NCBI RefSeq assembly: GCF_901709675.1
Contig: NC_051108.1
Coordinates: forward strand, 1,364,001-1,428,000
From: Syngnathus acus
Taxonomy: Eukaryota > Chordata > Actinopteri > Syngnathiformes > Syngnathidae
DNA: 64,000 bases
Direction of reading: 5' to 3'
Shown piece after piece: positions 11,472 to 31,810 of this stretch; position 1 is the first letter of the stretch; each line of letters begins with the position of its first letter. The notes under the pieces are model-generated. The model saw only the letters and a list, made by a program, of their open reading frames with translations, was not told the origin of the DNA and searched no databases. The position numbers and the translations under genes are program-made.

Positions 11472-12060
11472 TTCAAATAATACAGCTGGAGTGGTTTCTT
11501 ATCTTTGCTCTGCTCATTCTTAGTAAAATAGAGTGACTCTCATATATTAGTTCTGGAATGGCTTTGATGCTCTTCCGTCGGAGCAATTTGTCAGCTCGAT
11601 TCATCACCGACCACGTCGGCGGTACTGCACTAGGCCCGAGTCCGAGTGCAAAAAGTTATCGTTGCCGTTATCTTAATTTCATACATGGTAAGGCGTCCGA
11701 AAATAATTAGCAGCACGTGTTCCAAAATTTCCCCCGCCTGACCAAAGTTATGAGATTTACAGCAAAATGAACATCAAGCCAACCAAAAGTTTGGTTTACA
11801 GCGATTACGTTCCAGTAAGTGGATCAACTAAGAAAACCAGCAGCAATCCGAGTTCAACCCGGCGAGCATCTTAAATACGTGAGGAGACACAAACCGTCTC
11901 TTGCGACATTTCTGTGCGCGTTCAACCCCGCTTTGCCGACGCTGGCTGTCCAACAAGCGAGGAAAACAAAATCAGAATTAAAGACTTTACAACTCATCTG
12001 GGTTTGCCGTCGTCACTTCAGTAAATCTCAATTATAGTATACACCCCTTTGGTGGTTGAT

Positions 12061-12096
12061 CCCCCCCCCCCCCCCCGGAAAAAAAAAAAAAAAAAA
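12061..12096. repeat. C16 tract followed by A18 tract
   Basis: Sixteen C, two G, then eighteen A in the map7 3' UTR. Both runs are prone to length polymorphism and sequencing error. Confidence 0.9.
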
Positions 12097-12271
12097 GTTG
12101 CAAAAACAGTCTGCCTCCATGAAAGCATCCCCTCGTGAGATTTGTAAGGGTGATCTTTGGAGTTACCGTCTTGGAGGAAACACGCATCAGTGCCTCCCGG
12201 AAGTGCCGTTGTGGCGTTTCGTGCATTCATCCAAGCGCCTTCCTTCCTGCTCGTCCGTGGCCGCGTCGACG

Positions 12272-20400
<8,129 letters not shown>

Positions 20401-20560
20401 TTCTCCTGACGTCACCCGGCCGGAGAACCTGCCCGGAGGTCCGAGGAAAGGATCCCGACTCGACTGACTTCCCGCCTCCCTCACCACCTCATACGGGCAG
20501 GTAGGAGGGGAGACACGGCGCCTTCGACGGCTTTTAGACGCTCCGTAGCACTCGTCGTAA
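20401..20560 (-). promoter_or_regulatory. map7 5' UTR and core promoter region
   Basis: GC-rich sequence immediately upstream of the map7 start codon, with no TATA box. ETS-like CCGGAAGT at 20260-20267 and CTTCCGG near 20313 lie just inside intron 1, and an inverted CCAAT box (ATTGG) sits about 350 bases upstream near 20753. This fits a housekeeping-type promoter. Confidence 0.45.
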
Positions 20561-23510
20561 CTAACTTTTATAACTTGTCCTTGAAAAGTGTCGTTTTGTT
20601 AGCAGGACATTTGAAAAAGGTGTTCAGGCGATAACTACCTGTTGTGTTTTTTGTTGCGACGCTGCCATCTACAGGCACATGGCTGCTAATGCTAATCTGT
20701 GTTCGCTCATTGAGTGCTGTTGAGGGGGCGTGGTAAACGCAAGATGGGCTGTGATTGGCTATTTTGCTCTTGCCTATATTTGTTTTATTTTGTCATTTAA
20801 ATTGTTTATGTTTTTTGTTTTTGCCTTAATTAAACTTGTTAACCGGTTACAACCTAGTTGTGTTGGTAACAAAATTGTCATTGGCCCGAAAATATCTGTG
20901 CTGTGATTCTAGAGACTTGTATTTAAAAAAAATAAGAAATAAATATATATAATGTAATTTTTCAGATACATAAAATAAGATGACTATTATTCTTGAAACC
21001 ATCATATAAACTCATTGGGATGATTGTTTTAATCGTCCAGCAGAGGGTGCTCTAACCTTTGGATTGAAGTCAATTTAGCTGCTCATCATTTAACTATTGC
21101 AAACAAAACAACAAGCTAATTAATTTAAGTCATGTTTACATTGCTTATTTATGAAATTCGAAAAGGCTGCACTGCAAGGGTTCATTCATATTGCTTTTAT
21201 TTTGCCATATATTGCCACCAATCAATCAAAGTTAGCCCCTTGTGTCGTTCAGGGCGAAAAATACATACTAAATATCAATCTAGAGGACATTCGTCATCAT
21301 ATGAGGTTAACTTGCGAGAGCTCATTAAAAACGAGTTGCCGTTCCACCTAAGCCGAGCATAATTGAGTCAGGCTTGTGAAAGCGCTATATAAATAAAGAT
21401 GAGCTGAGTTGTGTTGATTTGAGCGTTCCTGCCTGACTGTCTGAATGTATGCTAATCTCTTCTATCGATGCTCGACTGTGCAGGCTTAGCCTCCCATGAA
21501 CAGCCACTGATTGGCGGCAGCTACACGGAAACCATGGCAACCAGCTGTTTTGGCAATTCCAGCCATGAAGCGGGAGGCAGACGAGAGAAATTGGCCTGCA
21601 GGTACAGACGCCAACCTACGGAGCGCGGGCCTCGTAAGGCCTGCGAGTTACCAGTGGGGCCTTGACATTGTGAAATAAATGATGAGACTTGAGCTTACTG
21701 CCTGAGGTGAATTTCAAGGTTGCACCTGTCTTCACGTTTGTGATGAAAGATTCTCCAAATTGTCTGTAATGAGCACCCAGGAGATTTGGTGTTTGTTTTT
21801 GTTCGACGCAGCGATTCATGTCGAGCTCGTCCAGTTTGGTGTGTCGACTGCACAGTTGGGGGGAGGGCGGATTGATTTTGAGGCTTTTCAGAACCTCATC
21901 TGCTTTGCGCACCAGAGTTTGTTAATCGGGGTCGACCGAGAAAGCACAAACGGACGGATATATTTGAAACATCTTTAAGGATCAGATGTATTACTGTCAA
22001 ACACTCGGGGTCCGGATTATAAACCTATATATTTTTTGCTCTTGTCTCACTTGGTGTCCTTTTTTCCCCCCCTGTATCCTCATATCATCTTTCTAGCAGC
22101 AGACAGGAGCATCTCCATAGCGACAAATCCTTCCGCTCGGAAAACTCGTGTCAACGCCGCCGTTGGTAAGTGACGGCAAATAATTGCTGTTAATTGCACT
22201 TGTTTGTTGAGCCCCGCTGCTGTGTGTCCATGCATTCACCCCAAACAGATGGCTTGCGCTAGAATGATCTGAATTCACCCCCTGTCGATAGACCGATCCC
22301 CCCACACACACACACCCCAGGACGTAACCACACCCCTTCATTGTCACCCTCGTCACAAGCAGATGATACACAAACAAGCCATATGGCAATGTGACTTAAA
22401 TCCTTCTCGTGTCTACATCACATCGTGTTTGTTTACTTGTTGTACTTGTTATTATCCTCATGGAGCCCTCCTCCCCCAGACATAAATAATCGTGCATTAA
22501 TCTGTGTCACAAATACGGGCAGCAGTTGCCATTTTGTAGCCAATACCTGAAACTGTACGGACAACTCACTACATCCGTATCTCTCTCCATTTGCTTTGGA
22601 GTGGGACAAAATGGAGAGATGCTTGAGATGACAGTGTGTCACTGTGCTTTCCCAATTCCCTCCCCCTTCATCCCTGTGAGGTATGATGGATCGCTGAATC
22701 CAGCAGGGAGAGTGGGACGGCAGAACATATGGGGGGGGGGGGGTTGGGGACAGAAAATGTACAGGAGGATTGCTAGGACTGATTTCACAAAAGGGGGTTC
22801 TGCCTGCCGCCATCTCCTCACTGTTTTTAATCAAAACAAACCCGTTAGCACCGTCTGTCTCCTCGTTCCTCGCTGACTGGAAATGACTGGAGGACTCTGC
22901 TGGTGTGAGATGTGCTGGTGCGCAGCCAGCTGACTGAAAAAACATGCCGAAAGGGAGAAGCTAGGGTAAGGGCAAAGCGGGGGGGACGAGGGGGGGGGGG
23001 GGGGCTCCCATCCTTAGCCATTCTGCTCACATTCACCTTGCAGTTCCAATTATTCAAGGCAGCGTGCAGGAGCCTTCCCTGTCAGCCAGCCCCAGCTGTG
23101 AAATGTGGGTCACGGAATTTAAAGGCGCACGCTCAGCTTCTCGCATCTTGACTCGCAGCATCCGCGCCAATCCCGCAGCAGGCTGCTCGGGAATGTGTGT
23201 CAAAGTGTGTCTGAATCCCAAAGACATCACTTGGAGCCAGAGTCTTCAATTGTTCATGACTCCATGCAGCGGCGCCCTAGAGGGCGATATTCTACCTAGC
23301 AACAGCGTACAGTAGGGCACTAGGCTAGTCATACGGGGCTAGACGGGCAGCAGAGCAAGGTTACTCATGCGTAAAGTGAGCAATCAAGTCATACGTCGGT
23401 GAACTCGACACACACAATCAGACGGGGGGGCTGGCCTGGCCTACTAAACTAGGACGGCCACACACACAAAAAAAACCCAACACAGACGCTTTCTTAAAAC
23501 AGCGCACGCA
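20561..23510. other. Intergenic region, map7 promoter to ppp1r14c 3' end
   Basis: No gene recognised. An open frame at 21616-21912 (-) has no known domain or splice context. The segment near 21375-21420 resembles a LINE tail, and G-rich runs occur at about 22730-22745 and 22990-23005. Confidence 0.55.
21375..21420 (+). mobile_element. Probable 3' tail of a decayed non-LTR retrotransposon
   Basis: AAAGCGCTATATAAATAAA followed by a degenerate GAGTTG/GATTTG-like tail resembles the 3' end seen on many teleost LINE or LINE-derived copies. No coding remnant could be read upstream. The call rests only on this tail. Confidence 0.35.
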
Positions 23511-23524
23511 CAGTTGTCTGCATT

Positions 23525-23530
23525 TTTATT
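23525..23530 (-). other. Polyadenylation signal of ppp1r14c
   Basis: AATAAA on the minus strand about 1.75 kb past the ppp1r14c stop. Long 3' UTRs are usual for this gene, but nearer signals may also be used. Confidence 0.5.
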
Positions 23531-25272
23531 GTCAGCAAGAAAAAAAAACAGACCACACACACATTTTACACGTTACATTTTTGTTTAAAAACAAGATTGC
23601 TTATTGTGGATGTACAGAAAAAAATGAAAACAGCAGCTAAAAAAAAAAAAATAAATTGTAAGTCTTAATAAAAGGTATAAAAAGGAAGGTGTTGTATGAA
23701 TTAAAAACCTCCGGGCCGACAAATGTGCCCATGGGCCTACTCCGCTCCCACATGCTACTTAAAAAATACATGCAAAGCTTCCTATGCGGACATTTTTAAA
23801 ATACTCCCTCATAAATTATAAAATATTAACCTATTGCCCCTGAACCGCTTCTCGGTCGAGGAAAAATTCATAATAGGACCTCAGCAAAAGTGTGGCGCTC
23901 GCCTCCTCCTGCCAACACAAATCCATTTTCATCACACATTTATTTCTTTTAAATACAGCCGCTACCTGGGAAGGACATTTAAAAACAGCACCATTTTTTC
24001 ATAAGTTCTCCTGGATTCGCTCTGACGTGTTCAGTCACGTCAATTCGAAAGAAAAGTCCTATAAAGTTAAGAAGCGAATTTTCTTGATTATACTTGACAT
24101 ATCGATACTCTGTCAGTGTTTACTTAGTGTTGTTAGCATGCAAGACGGGTACTTTGTGTTGTAAAGGAAAAAAAAAAAATCCACCGTCGCCTTGCGTGTA
24201 TGTCTTTGGCAGCTAAGGGGGATTTGTCACATTTGGTCTATCACGATCTAATCAGGACTGTTTATGAAAGGGGCTCTCAATTGAAACTGCGGCTATTTTT
24301 TGACTCCTCTCAAGCAAACCGACTTGCTATTTTTTCAAAACCCTTTATTTATACCAACAGTGCAGCCTGGAGGAGTCAAAAAAATACAACTGGTTCATGA
24401 AGTAAATTTGAAGCTTCATTTCCCCGTGGCTATAAAAAGTACCGTGTCCGCCTGATGACTCTTAGCCCGTCCTGCCGTTTGACATTTCTAATTTACATTT
24501 GGCAAGTGTAAACATTTCAAGTTGTCCACAGACTTACAGTAATTGCCTCCAGGTCGTCCCTATGGTTAAGGTTCAGCGCTGAGAAATAGTCAAACGACAT
24601 CCTGAAAGTCCTTTAAAGGCAAGCCCTCATCGCTAAAAAAAACGAGTTCACCGCTGTGTCGTATTTAAAAAGCTAGCTGATATGTGTAAAAAAAAAAAAA
24701 AATGGGTGTAACGTGAGCGAAAGGCCGTCAGTCATCAGGTTTGTAGTTAAGAACTACAATACCCATCATGCCTTGCTGCGGTGAAAAGCACATCAAAACA
24801 ATGGCAACGTCCCCACATAGTTTAAATGGCAAAACAATAAACAGTATTGAATTGAATACGCAAGCAAGAATCAGTTACAGTGTAAGGATTATGAGCAGCG
24901 GGAAAAAAACGACAATGAAAAAAAAAGAAAATGGTGAAGCACTGTCTTTACAGAGTGCTCCGGCTAATTTCACAGCAAATACAGCAGTACAGACTTAGCT
25001 CCTCCCTTTTTTTTGTTTGTTGCTGAGATTTTCCATCTCTATGGCTGTCGGGGGCCTTGAAACGAGCAAATGTGAAAAGTAGGCGATGCCGTTTGCTATC
25101 AACCCTTTTAACAGTCCACTGATGTAGATGCCATCCTTGACATTGTGTGTGCATGTGCAGTGAGCTCGTGGTATGCATGGATGCTTGCAGAAGTGATGCC
25201 ACTTATGTTCGGATGAGTTACTGGAGGGGGACGGGGGGGGTTCAAAAGCGGATGAGGTCGAGCTCTCTGACA
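23531..25272 (-). other. Presumed 3' UTR of ppp1r14c
   Basis: AU-rich, non-coding, with several poly(A)/poly(T) runs. It contains an 8-bp inverted repeat at 24741-24759 whose right arm starts a ZNF143-like motif. No gene is visible in it. Confidence 0.5.
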
Positions 25273-28200
25273 TTATAGACCCTTCTTAGATGGAGCGCTG
25301 AGCTTCCTCATTCCTCTTATCCTGCCCAGCAACTCACGGACAAAATCCTATGAGAACAGAATATAGAGAGAGGCAAAATTAGAATTAGAAAGCAGTGCTC
25401 ATTCCCACACACACACACACACATGGAATACATATTGATTGTGTGCCTGCCGATATGAATTTGCATTTTCTACTGTAACAAAGTGACATATTATAGAATA
25501 TATGTAATATAAACGGATGAAGATCTAAGATAGAGCCTTGTGGAACACCGGCAACGGGTCCTCAGTTTACACCAACTCCAACATAATCTGAATTTTGTTT
25601 GGAATGTTACTGTCGTCCAAAAGATGAGTCATAAATACTGTAAATATTTGTGTTAAAACACAGTAAGAAACAGCCGAGCGTATGAAGGACAGAATATAAT
25701 CCGCCTCGCCGTTTCAAGGTGACACTCATGACCTCATTTACGACATCCCCGGGACTCGAAGTCCCTCTTTGCCTGTCCTCCATCTTTACGTTCATTTTCT
25801 ATTTAATATTCAGCTGGGAGAGGGTTAGCGAGTTTCCGTAAAATAATCGACCGATAACATTCTGATTTTAGTCTTCAATATTGCGCAGTTGGGTTTTTTT
25901 GTGTGTGTGTGAGCTGCCGTCTTCTCGCTGGTATTGTTTTCAAAATGGCATCTCACGGGATTATGCTGCATTTGTGTGAGAGGGCTTAGGCGTACTATAC
26001 GAGCTGTCAACCTGGTGACCTTGTAACGCTTGCTGGCAAACCTAATGCTACTTCCTTAAAACACACAGGTGACAGATGGGAATTCCCCACTAGATGAGGT
26101 GACGTGATTGGCCCGCATGACCTTTTCATCGCTATCGTCGTCATTCAAGTAGTCAATTTTCCACACATCGAGGTGTGTCAACACTCACCTCTGTCGGTTT
26201 GTAACAGTCTATTAAGGACTCCTGTGTGTGGAAAAAAGGAAACATTGTTAAGAGAGAAGAGTAAACCGAAGCTTCGTGAACCAGTTGTATTTATTGCCGT
26301 CGTACCTGCAGTTTGACGGCTCTCTCGTCATCGCTGTTCACCTCCAAAAGGTCGTCAATGTCGATCTCCACCTCGGGCATCTCTTCCTCCTGCGGGAATG
26401 ACAAAATAGTACAAATCGGTGCCAGTCTTCTGCGCGGCGGCCATTTTGAAAACCTTCCAATCGTCATTGAGACGACGGATATTTTTGTTTGGTGGCGACA
26501 CATCAGTCTGAAACGATCAGCGTATATATTAGCGTGCCGGACGGCTGGCAAATGCGAGCGGCATCTCACGTCTGAGCTGGCGCATTCGCCCGCGGCCATC
26601 GTTGGTATTCAAGCTCACGGAGAGTCGTTTTTTATTTTTCCCTCTCGGTTTTAAATCTCCGTCACGACGAGTCGGCTCACAAATAGCTCCCGATTGTGAC
26701 TTTTTAGATTCAAATACTCGATCTGTCTTCCGTGTGTGTGATGTGTGAGACAATTGCACTTGTCAGCAGGCAGTCTGTCAGCAGGCATTGCTGACAAGTG
26801 GGGCAGGCAGGCATGAGCCGTGTGTGGACCACCGGCTCCCGCAGGCCACTGCCAACCACACACACATACACACACATGCTAGCGCTGCCAACAGTCTTCT
26901 GCAGAATGATGTCGACTGCAGGGGCTTTGCGTGCCAGCCCAGCTCGACACAAACTATGTCGTACTCGGAATGGAAATAAGCATGCAGATAAACGCTAGTG
27001 GCGCTTAGGAGCCTCAAATGGATCAAATGATTTTTTTACCAGACTCGGCTTGGACCGCCATTGTGGTTCCGCGGTGGTCTTGGTTTGTGTCAGGTGGAGG
27101 AAGTGGTTGTAAACATTCACAGGGGCAAGAAGGTGCTCACAGCGTGAATTTGCAAAGGCGCAAGACACAACAAACATTCGGAAAAGAGCCGGCTGGCGTG
27201 TTTGCCGAACACGTGTCAGACTTGTTTGCGCCAACAGCTGAGAAGCCGGCAGCGCTTTGTCTGCTTCGAGGTGACGAAATGCGAGCCGCCCGACCCGGTG
27301 ACTCATAAACTCGATTCAGACTGAATTAAACACTCAAACTCGTCACGTTCACGGGCAACGTGGCGAGTATGAATTAAAGCTGAGCCGGAAAGTGGGTCAG
27401 GCTTCCGCCGGAAGTCAATTAGCAAGCCAGCGGGCCGATTCGGAAAGGCTCGGTAAAATCCCTGACCGAGCCTGTTTTTCCAACGCTGGGTGCGTAGGTG
27501 GCATCGGCATTAATTGCTTGTATTTGAAAAATAGTCTGACACATCTGCCAACAATTAGTGACAGCTTTTCAATAACAAAACAAAATGTCAAGCTTTGTTT
27601 CTACTCCGTCGACCAATCAGCCGACTGCTCTGTCGCTATTTTCCGGGAATGGTGCACTGTGGTTTGCAAATATGCAACAAACAAAACACATACTGCTAGC
27701 TTGAGGCTAACGTGCTCAGATAGCATTTTGGAATAAAGCGGTAGGTACGCTTGGGATAAAAAGTGGGTCGCTTATGAGCAAGAGAAGGATTGCGCAACCC
27801 AGGAAATGTGGCGGCTCAGCTATCTTGGGTGTCGCATCAAAGCGCGGAGAAGCTCAAGGTGGGATGAATTCATCCTCGGAGAGCCAATGCCTCGTAGGGA
27901 AGCGAGCGAGCGAGCGAGATGAAGGTGAACCCGGGGCTTAACTCGCGAGGCCTCTTCTGAAGGCTTGTCAAATAGCGGACCCGCTAATCAGTTACGGTCG
28001 AGCATCCTTCCCCCCCTCCCTCCCTCCGTCGAAAGCATGCAGCGAGCTCGGATGAATTTACTGGATGAAGTTGCGGCAAGAAATCTTTCCCACGCTGATT
28101 CAGCGCCGCTCCAGAGGACGCCTTACATCACACACTCACAGAGGAGGAGTACAAAGAACAAAATGCCCGCTTGAGAGTAACACGAAAAAAAAAGGAGCAA

Positions 28201-31200
28201 CGTAGGCACTCGGATGCCCTCACGTGCGGGCAAGGAGAGCCCCAAAATGAGAATTAGGCCTCGACTCACACCCAAAGGTGGTCCAACCGGATAACCTTCT
28301 TCCGGCTGCTGGTATCGCTCGCGAGGCTAGGCCACGCCCCTTACAGGCACACATCCAACACACAAATACGACGACTTACGCTAATGACACTTTAGGAAGT
28401 CACTTTTATACAACACACTGCCAGAAAAAGCCACAGACGAAGAACAAAGCGTTAGCTCGACTTGTGTTTTGTGCTGACGAACAATGTCATTGCAGTTTTG
28501 TTGAATTTTGTTTATGTTTAGGCCCTCACAAAAATGACAATTCAAATTTGTACAGAAACAAAAAATCGTCGACGTGCTTCCTTCGCTGTGATTCAAGTGG
28601 CAGCCGGATCAAGACACAAATTGTAACCTTGCGGGCGTCCGATCCATAAACGGATCAAGGTCGTTAGCGCCGGGCGACCCATCGACCGGTCGGACCTCGC
28701 GGCGCGGGCGCGTCTGTCAGCATCGCTCAATCGTTTCATGTTGCAGTCGAGCGGATGATGCCGTTCCGAATATGACCGGCTGAATATTTGTTTTGGAAAG
28801 AACATTCAAATTGTGTTTGTATTGCGGCCAGTTGGAGCAACTGCCAGAGAAGAGCATCGACAATCGCGCGTGAAGCTTTACGGATCAAGCATGTCTCTCC
28901 AGGCAATACTCCCCCCACCCCCATCATGTATTTTTCCACTCTAGATATCATTATCTATCTCCTGGAGCAAGACCCCCCCCCCCCCACTCCCCTCCCGCCT
29001 CCATCACCGCTTCTCCCGTGACCTTGTCGATAGTTCCCCGCGCTTTTTCTTTCTTGGACTCCAGGAAAGACCGACAACGGCATGTTATGTGAACCTCGTG
29101 CGGTCACAGAGGACGAGTAAAACGCCGCAACTGAAGCCGAATCGTTAGAAAAGCTCGATAGCCCAAGAGCGATTCCTTCGGAGGAAAGATACGAATCCAG
29201 CTGAATCAAATCAATGAACTGAAATGTTTTTAATCCCTTCCCAGTCCCTCCCTTAAAAAGATTTTTGGGATGTGTTTAAGAATAAAAAATAGCATTGTGT
29301 TGGAGAACATAAAATCATAAAAAATAATATTTCAAATAATAAACTGTTAAAAGAAAAATGGACCTTTCCACCATTTTGTTTTTTATTATTTAAAAAAAAA
29401 AAAAATTGTCTTTTTTTGGGGAGACAGTTTTGTAGAAAAATATTATTGGTGGTGTATCCTTTTTTTTATTTGCAATTCGAATTTATTTGGCCGAACCGGT
29501 CCCTCTAGTATGAAAAAAGAAATCTGGGTGCAAAAGCGGCAAAGAAAACATCAGAGCGCAGATAAAACCTCGTCCAAACACAGTCGTGTAACGGTGGGGG
29601 TGCGTGCACCCGTGACTAAGCCTCATCGAGCGAGGCTCTATTGACAGCCAGCCATGAGAAAGTAGGACACGCCAGCGTCTACTGTTACCTGGGCCACTCG
29701 CACGCAAACGTGCACCGACTCTCACTTCCGGAAGAGCCGCCATGGATTTTTGTCAATGCGTCTCAGACCCATTCATCACAGCGGCGCTTTATTGCCTCTG
29801 CAATTTGAATGATATACCCCCACTTTTTGTCTCACTGCGATTGTGCTGCTCCTTCTGATGTGGCCGCCTTGGCCACCTGGGGGCAGTATTGAGCGGACAG
29901 CCCGATTCGTTAAGATGGCTCAACTCCTCTCAGCTCATCAGTACGGCACTAGTATTAGTCATTCTTTGTGGGGGATAAATAACTAACACACACACACACG
30001 CTAATTTGATCACCAGTTACGCTGCATTTACACATATGTGGACATCAATAAATGTTTTTTGTTCTCTGTTAGGTTTGCATGGGAAACTGATAGCATGCTT
30101 GACCTTTACGTCCCACACACACATAGCCTGTCTAATTTAGGACCTAGCACTGAGGCGCTAATGATTACGGTGGCAGTGCGACTTCCTCTTTACGAGCATG
30201 TGACCAAACATCAGTACTATTTGTGTGTTTGAATTTGTGAGGCGTTAAAAGGCCACCTGCCCAAACAAGACGGCCATCTAGCATGTCGTCATGACAGAGA
30301 AGAGATGATTCTGGTCACAATATTAGGTACGTCGCCTTCGATGATGTCATCACGTTTCAGTCCGTAGCGATCCCTGTCTACGAGTACAGTTAATAATCAA
30401 CGTCTCTATAAATATTGATTCTATTAAGAGTTGCATTAAAGGCCCAGCTCGCAAATGAACGGCCTGTCACTCAATCTCCACTCGTCATTTTAATTCAAAC
30501 TGGAGCACGTCGACCTCCACCTAATCCCGTTTTGAATCAGCGCCAGGAGCAGCATGGCTGATTTTCTTCATTAAGAGTCATGCATTATTCAGCGAGAAAT
30601 TAAGGAAAATGTCAGAGAAAAGACACAAAAGGGTACATGGAAAGTCAGGCAAGCCAGGGCACTCTTGTGCCACGCTTATCGTGAAATGAAAGGCCGAGAA
30701 GGCTAAAGATAGATGCGAGGAATTTAAATCTCAGGTGACGGCCGACGGATGCCATGCAAATGCCCGGCCGCCATCGCGAGGGTTCTTTGTTACGTATGCG
30801 TGTCAGCGTGGACGCTCTGCAGAGGCCATCGGAGACCACTGACATCAGCACATCCTTAACCCACTGCCCTGCTTTTGCTCGTCTCCAGATTTGAACAAAA
30901 GCAGTGCAAACACAGGCTAACAGGCATATATTCTTTATCCTCCTAAAAAATACTTTTTGGAAGCCAACCTCTGACATATTCCTTTTTTTTTTTTTAACTT
31001 GATCCTCCACTTTTTGCATTTGAATTATTCGCAATTTGCTGTCAGGCTAGGTCCTTATGCCAGGCATGTTTTTACTGCCCCCTTGTGGCCAAGGCACCTG
31101 AAGGAGCAGCACAATGTCCATTGAAGATAACCCCCCCAAAATATGTTTACGTCTTTATATTCTATCTAATGATGTTGTTATGGTATCTTTTTATCCAATA

Positions 31201-31689
31201 CAGTAGTAATTAATATATTTCACAAACATTTTAGGGGTGCATTCCTTGCTCTGGTATAATGCAAATGTATAATAAACATCTAATTGGATTTTTTTTCGGC
31301 ATAATTCTTGTGAACACCTTATGCAATTTAAAAAGGACAGGTAGCATCGGTCAAATTCAGTAAGCAACTTCTGGAATATTGATTTTAATTGTTAAATAAA
31401 AAGTGTGTAAATGGTGTTGCGGGCTGACCTCGCAGTCGTAGAGTTCGCTGAGCTGCTCGATGATCCACTCCTCGAGCACCAGCCGCTTCCTCAGCTCCTT
31501 GCGGTCGTACTTGACAGTCACTTTGCCCTGCCGCTTCTGCACCGGGTCGTCCGAACCGCCGCCGCCGCCGCCGACGACCAGCGGGGCCGATCCGGCGCAG
31601 CCAACGCCGGGCGCGGCCTGGAAGAAGACGCGGCCGGCGGCGGCGGCGGGCAGCGGTGGGGCGCTCGTCTCGGTGCTGGCGGCCGACAT
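25273..31689 (-). CDS. ppp1r14c: Protein phosphatase 1 inhibitor KEPI
   Basis: Four coding exons: 31689-31429, 26389-26306, 26221-26189 and 25347-25273, all breaking in phase 0, giving 150 residues (human 165). PPP1R14 proteins inhibit the PP1 catalytic subunit when a threonine in the inhibitory loop is phosphorylated, classically by PKC. That motif is intact as KVTVKYDRKELRKRL with the threonine at residue 58. Downstream come EEWIIEQLSELYDCE, EEEMPEVEIDIDDLLEVNSD and DCYKPTE. The C-terminal helix is FVRELLGRIRGMRKL. The EEEMPEVEIDIDDLL signature separates PPP1R14C from the A, B and D paralogs. The N terminus is low in complexity, with an Ala-rich stretch and a Gly6 run. The gene is divergent from iyd, as in the human 6q25 neighbourhood. 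Confidence 0.95.
25532..25560 (-). mobile_element. Reverse-transcriptase scar (GVPQGSIL)
   Basis: On the minus strand this reads PVAGVPQGSIL, the palm-domain signature of non-LTR retrotransposon reverse transcriptases. The frame cannot be followed far on either side. It is a decayed fragment just beyond exon 4 in ppp1r14c intron 3. Confidence 0.5.
29873..29886 (+). promoter_or_regulatory. CTCF-like core motif
   Basis: CCACCTGGGGGCAG fits the CTCF core pattern CCRCNNGGNGGCAG. It points right, towards the opposing core at 31075-31088. Binding is inferred. Confidence 0.4.
31075..31088 (-). promoter_or_regulatory. CTCF-like core motif
   Basis: On the minus strand this reads CCACAAGGGGGCAG, a near-consensus CTCF core, preceded by GG. 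It lies about 600 bases downstream of the ppp1r14c start codon, within intron 1. Confidence 0.45.
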
Positions 31690-31810
31690 GGCTCGTCTCG
31701 TCTCGTCTCGACTCGCTCGGCAGCTTTTCGTGGGCGAGGCGTTGGGTTGGGATGCTGCAGACTGTGGAGTGGACTGTGGGGTGCTGAACAGCTGCTATTT
31801 AAAGCGCAGA
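31690..31810 (-). promoter_or_regulatory. ppp1r14c promoter region
   Basis: The 5' UTR begins with a (TCTCG)n-like stretch next to the start codon. About 100 bases upstream of the ATG, the minus strand reads GCTTTAAATAGC near 31795-31806, a plausible TATA-like element. Confidence 0.4.

Larger units (their letters stand above)
11021..12271. other. Back-to-back 3' UTRs of armc1 (+) and map7 (-)
   Basis: No coding sequence is seen. armc1 should end just after AATAAA at 11337-11342, and map7 just past its minus-strand AATAAA at 11466-11471. Between the two signals lie only about 120 bases. The right part is map7 3' UTR and contains a C16 run followed by an A18 run. Confidence 0.7.
26390..31428 (-). 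other. ppp1r14c intron 1
   Basis: Five-kilobase intron. It holds two CTCF-like cores in convergent orientation (29873-29886 + and 31075-31088 -), a Kozak-placed ATG next to an ETS palindrome at 29743 (-), a second short candidate start exon at 26599-26570 (-), a short (GAGC)n run near 27900 and AT-rich DNA at 29.2-29.5 kb. No separate gene is established. Confidence 0.6.

Noticed and set aside
21616-21912. A 98-codon minus-strand frame between map7 and ppp1r14c
   Set aside because: No recognisable motif, splice context or promoter; kept as unexplained sequence.
23268-23290. Apparent palindrome CGCCCTAGAGGGCG
   Set aside because: Its reverse complement differs at the centre; at best a weak CTCF-like core.
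27018-28649. Several 90-120-codon frames in ppp1r14c intron 1
   Set aside because: Frames on both strands overlap, none has a domain or plausible borders.
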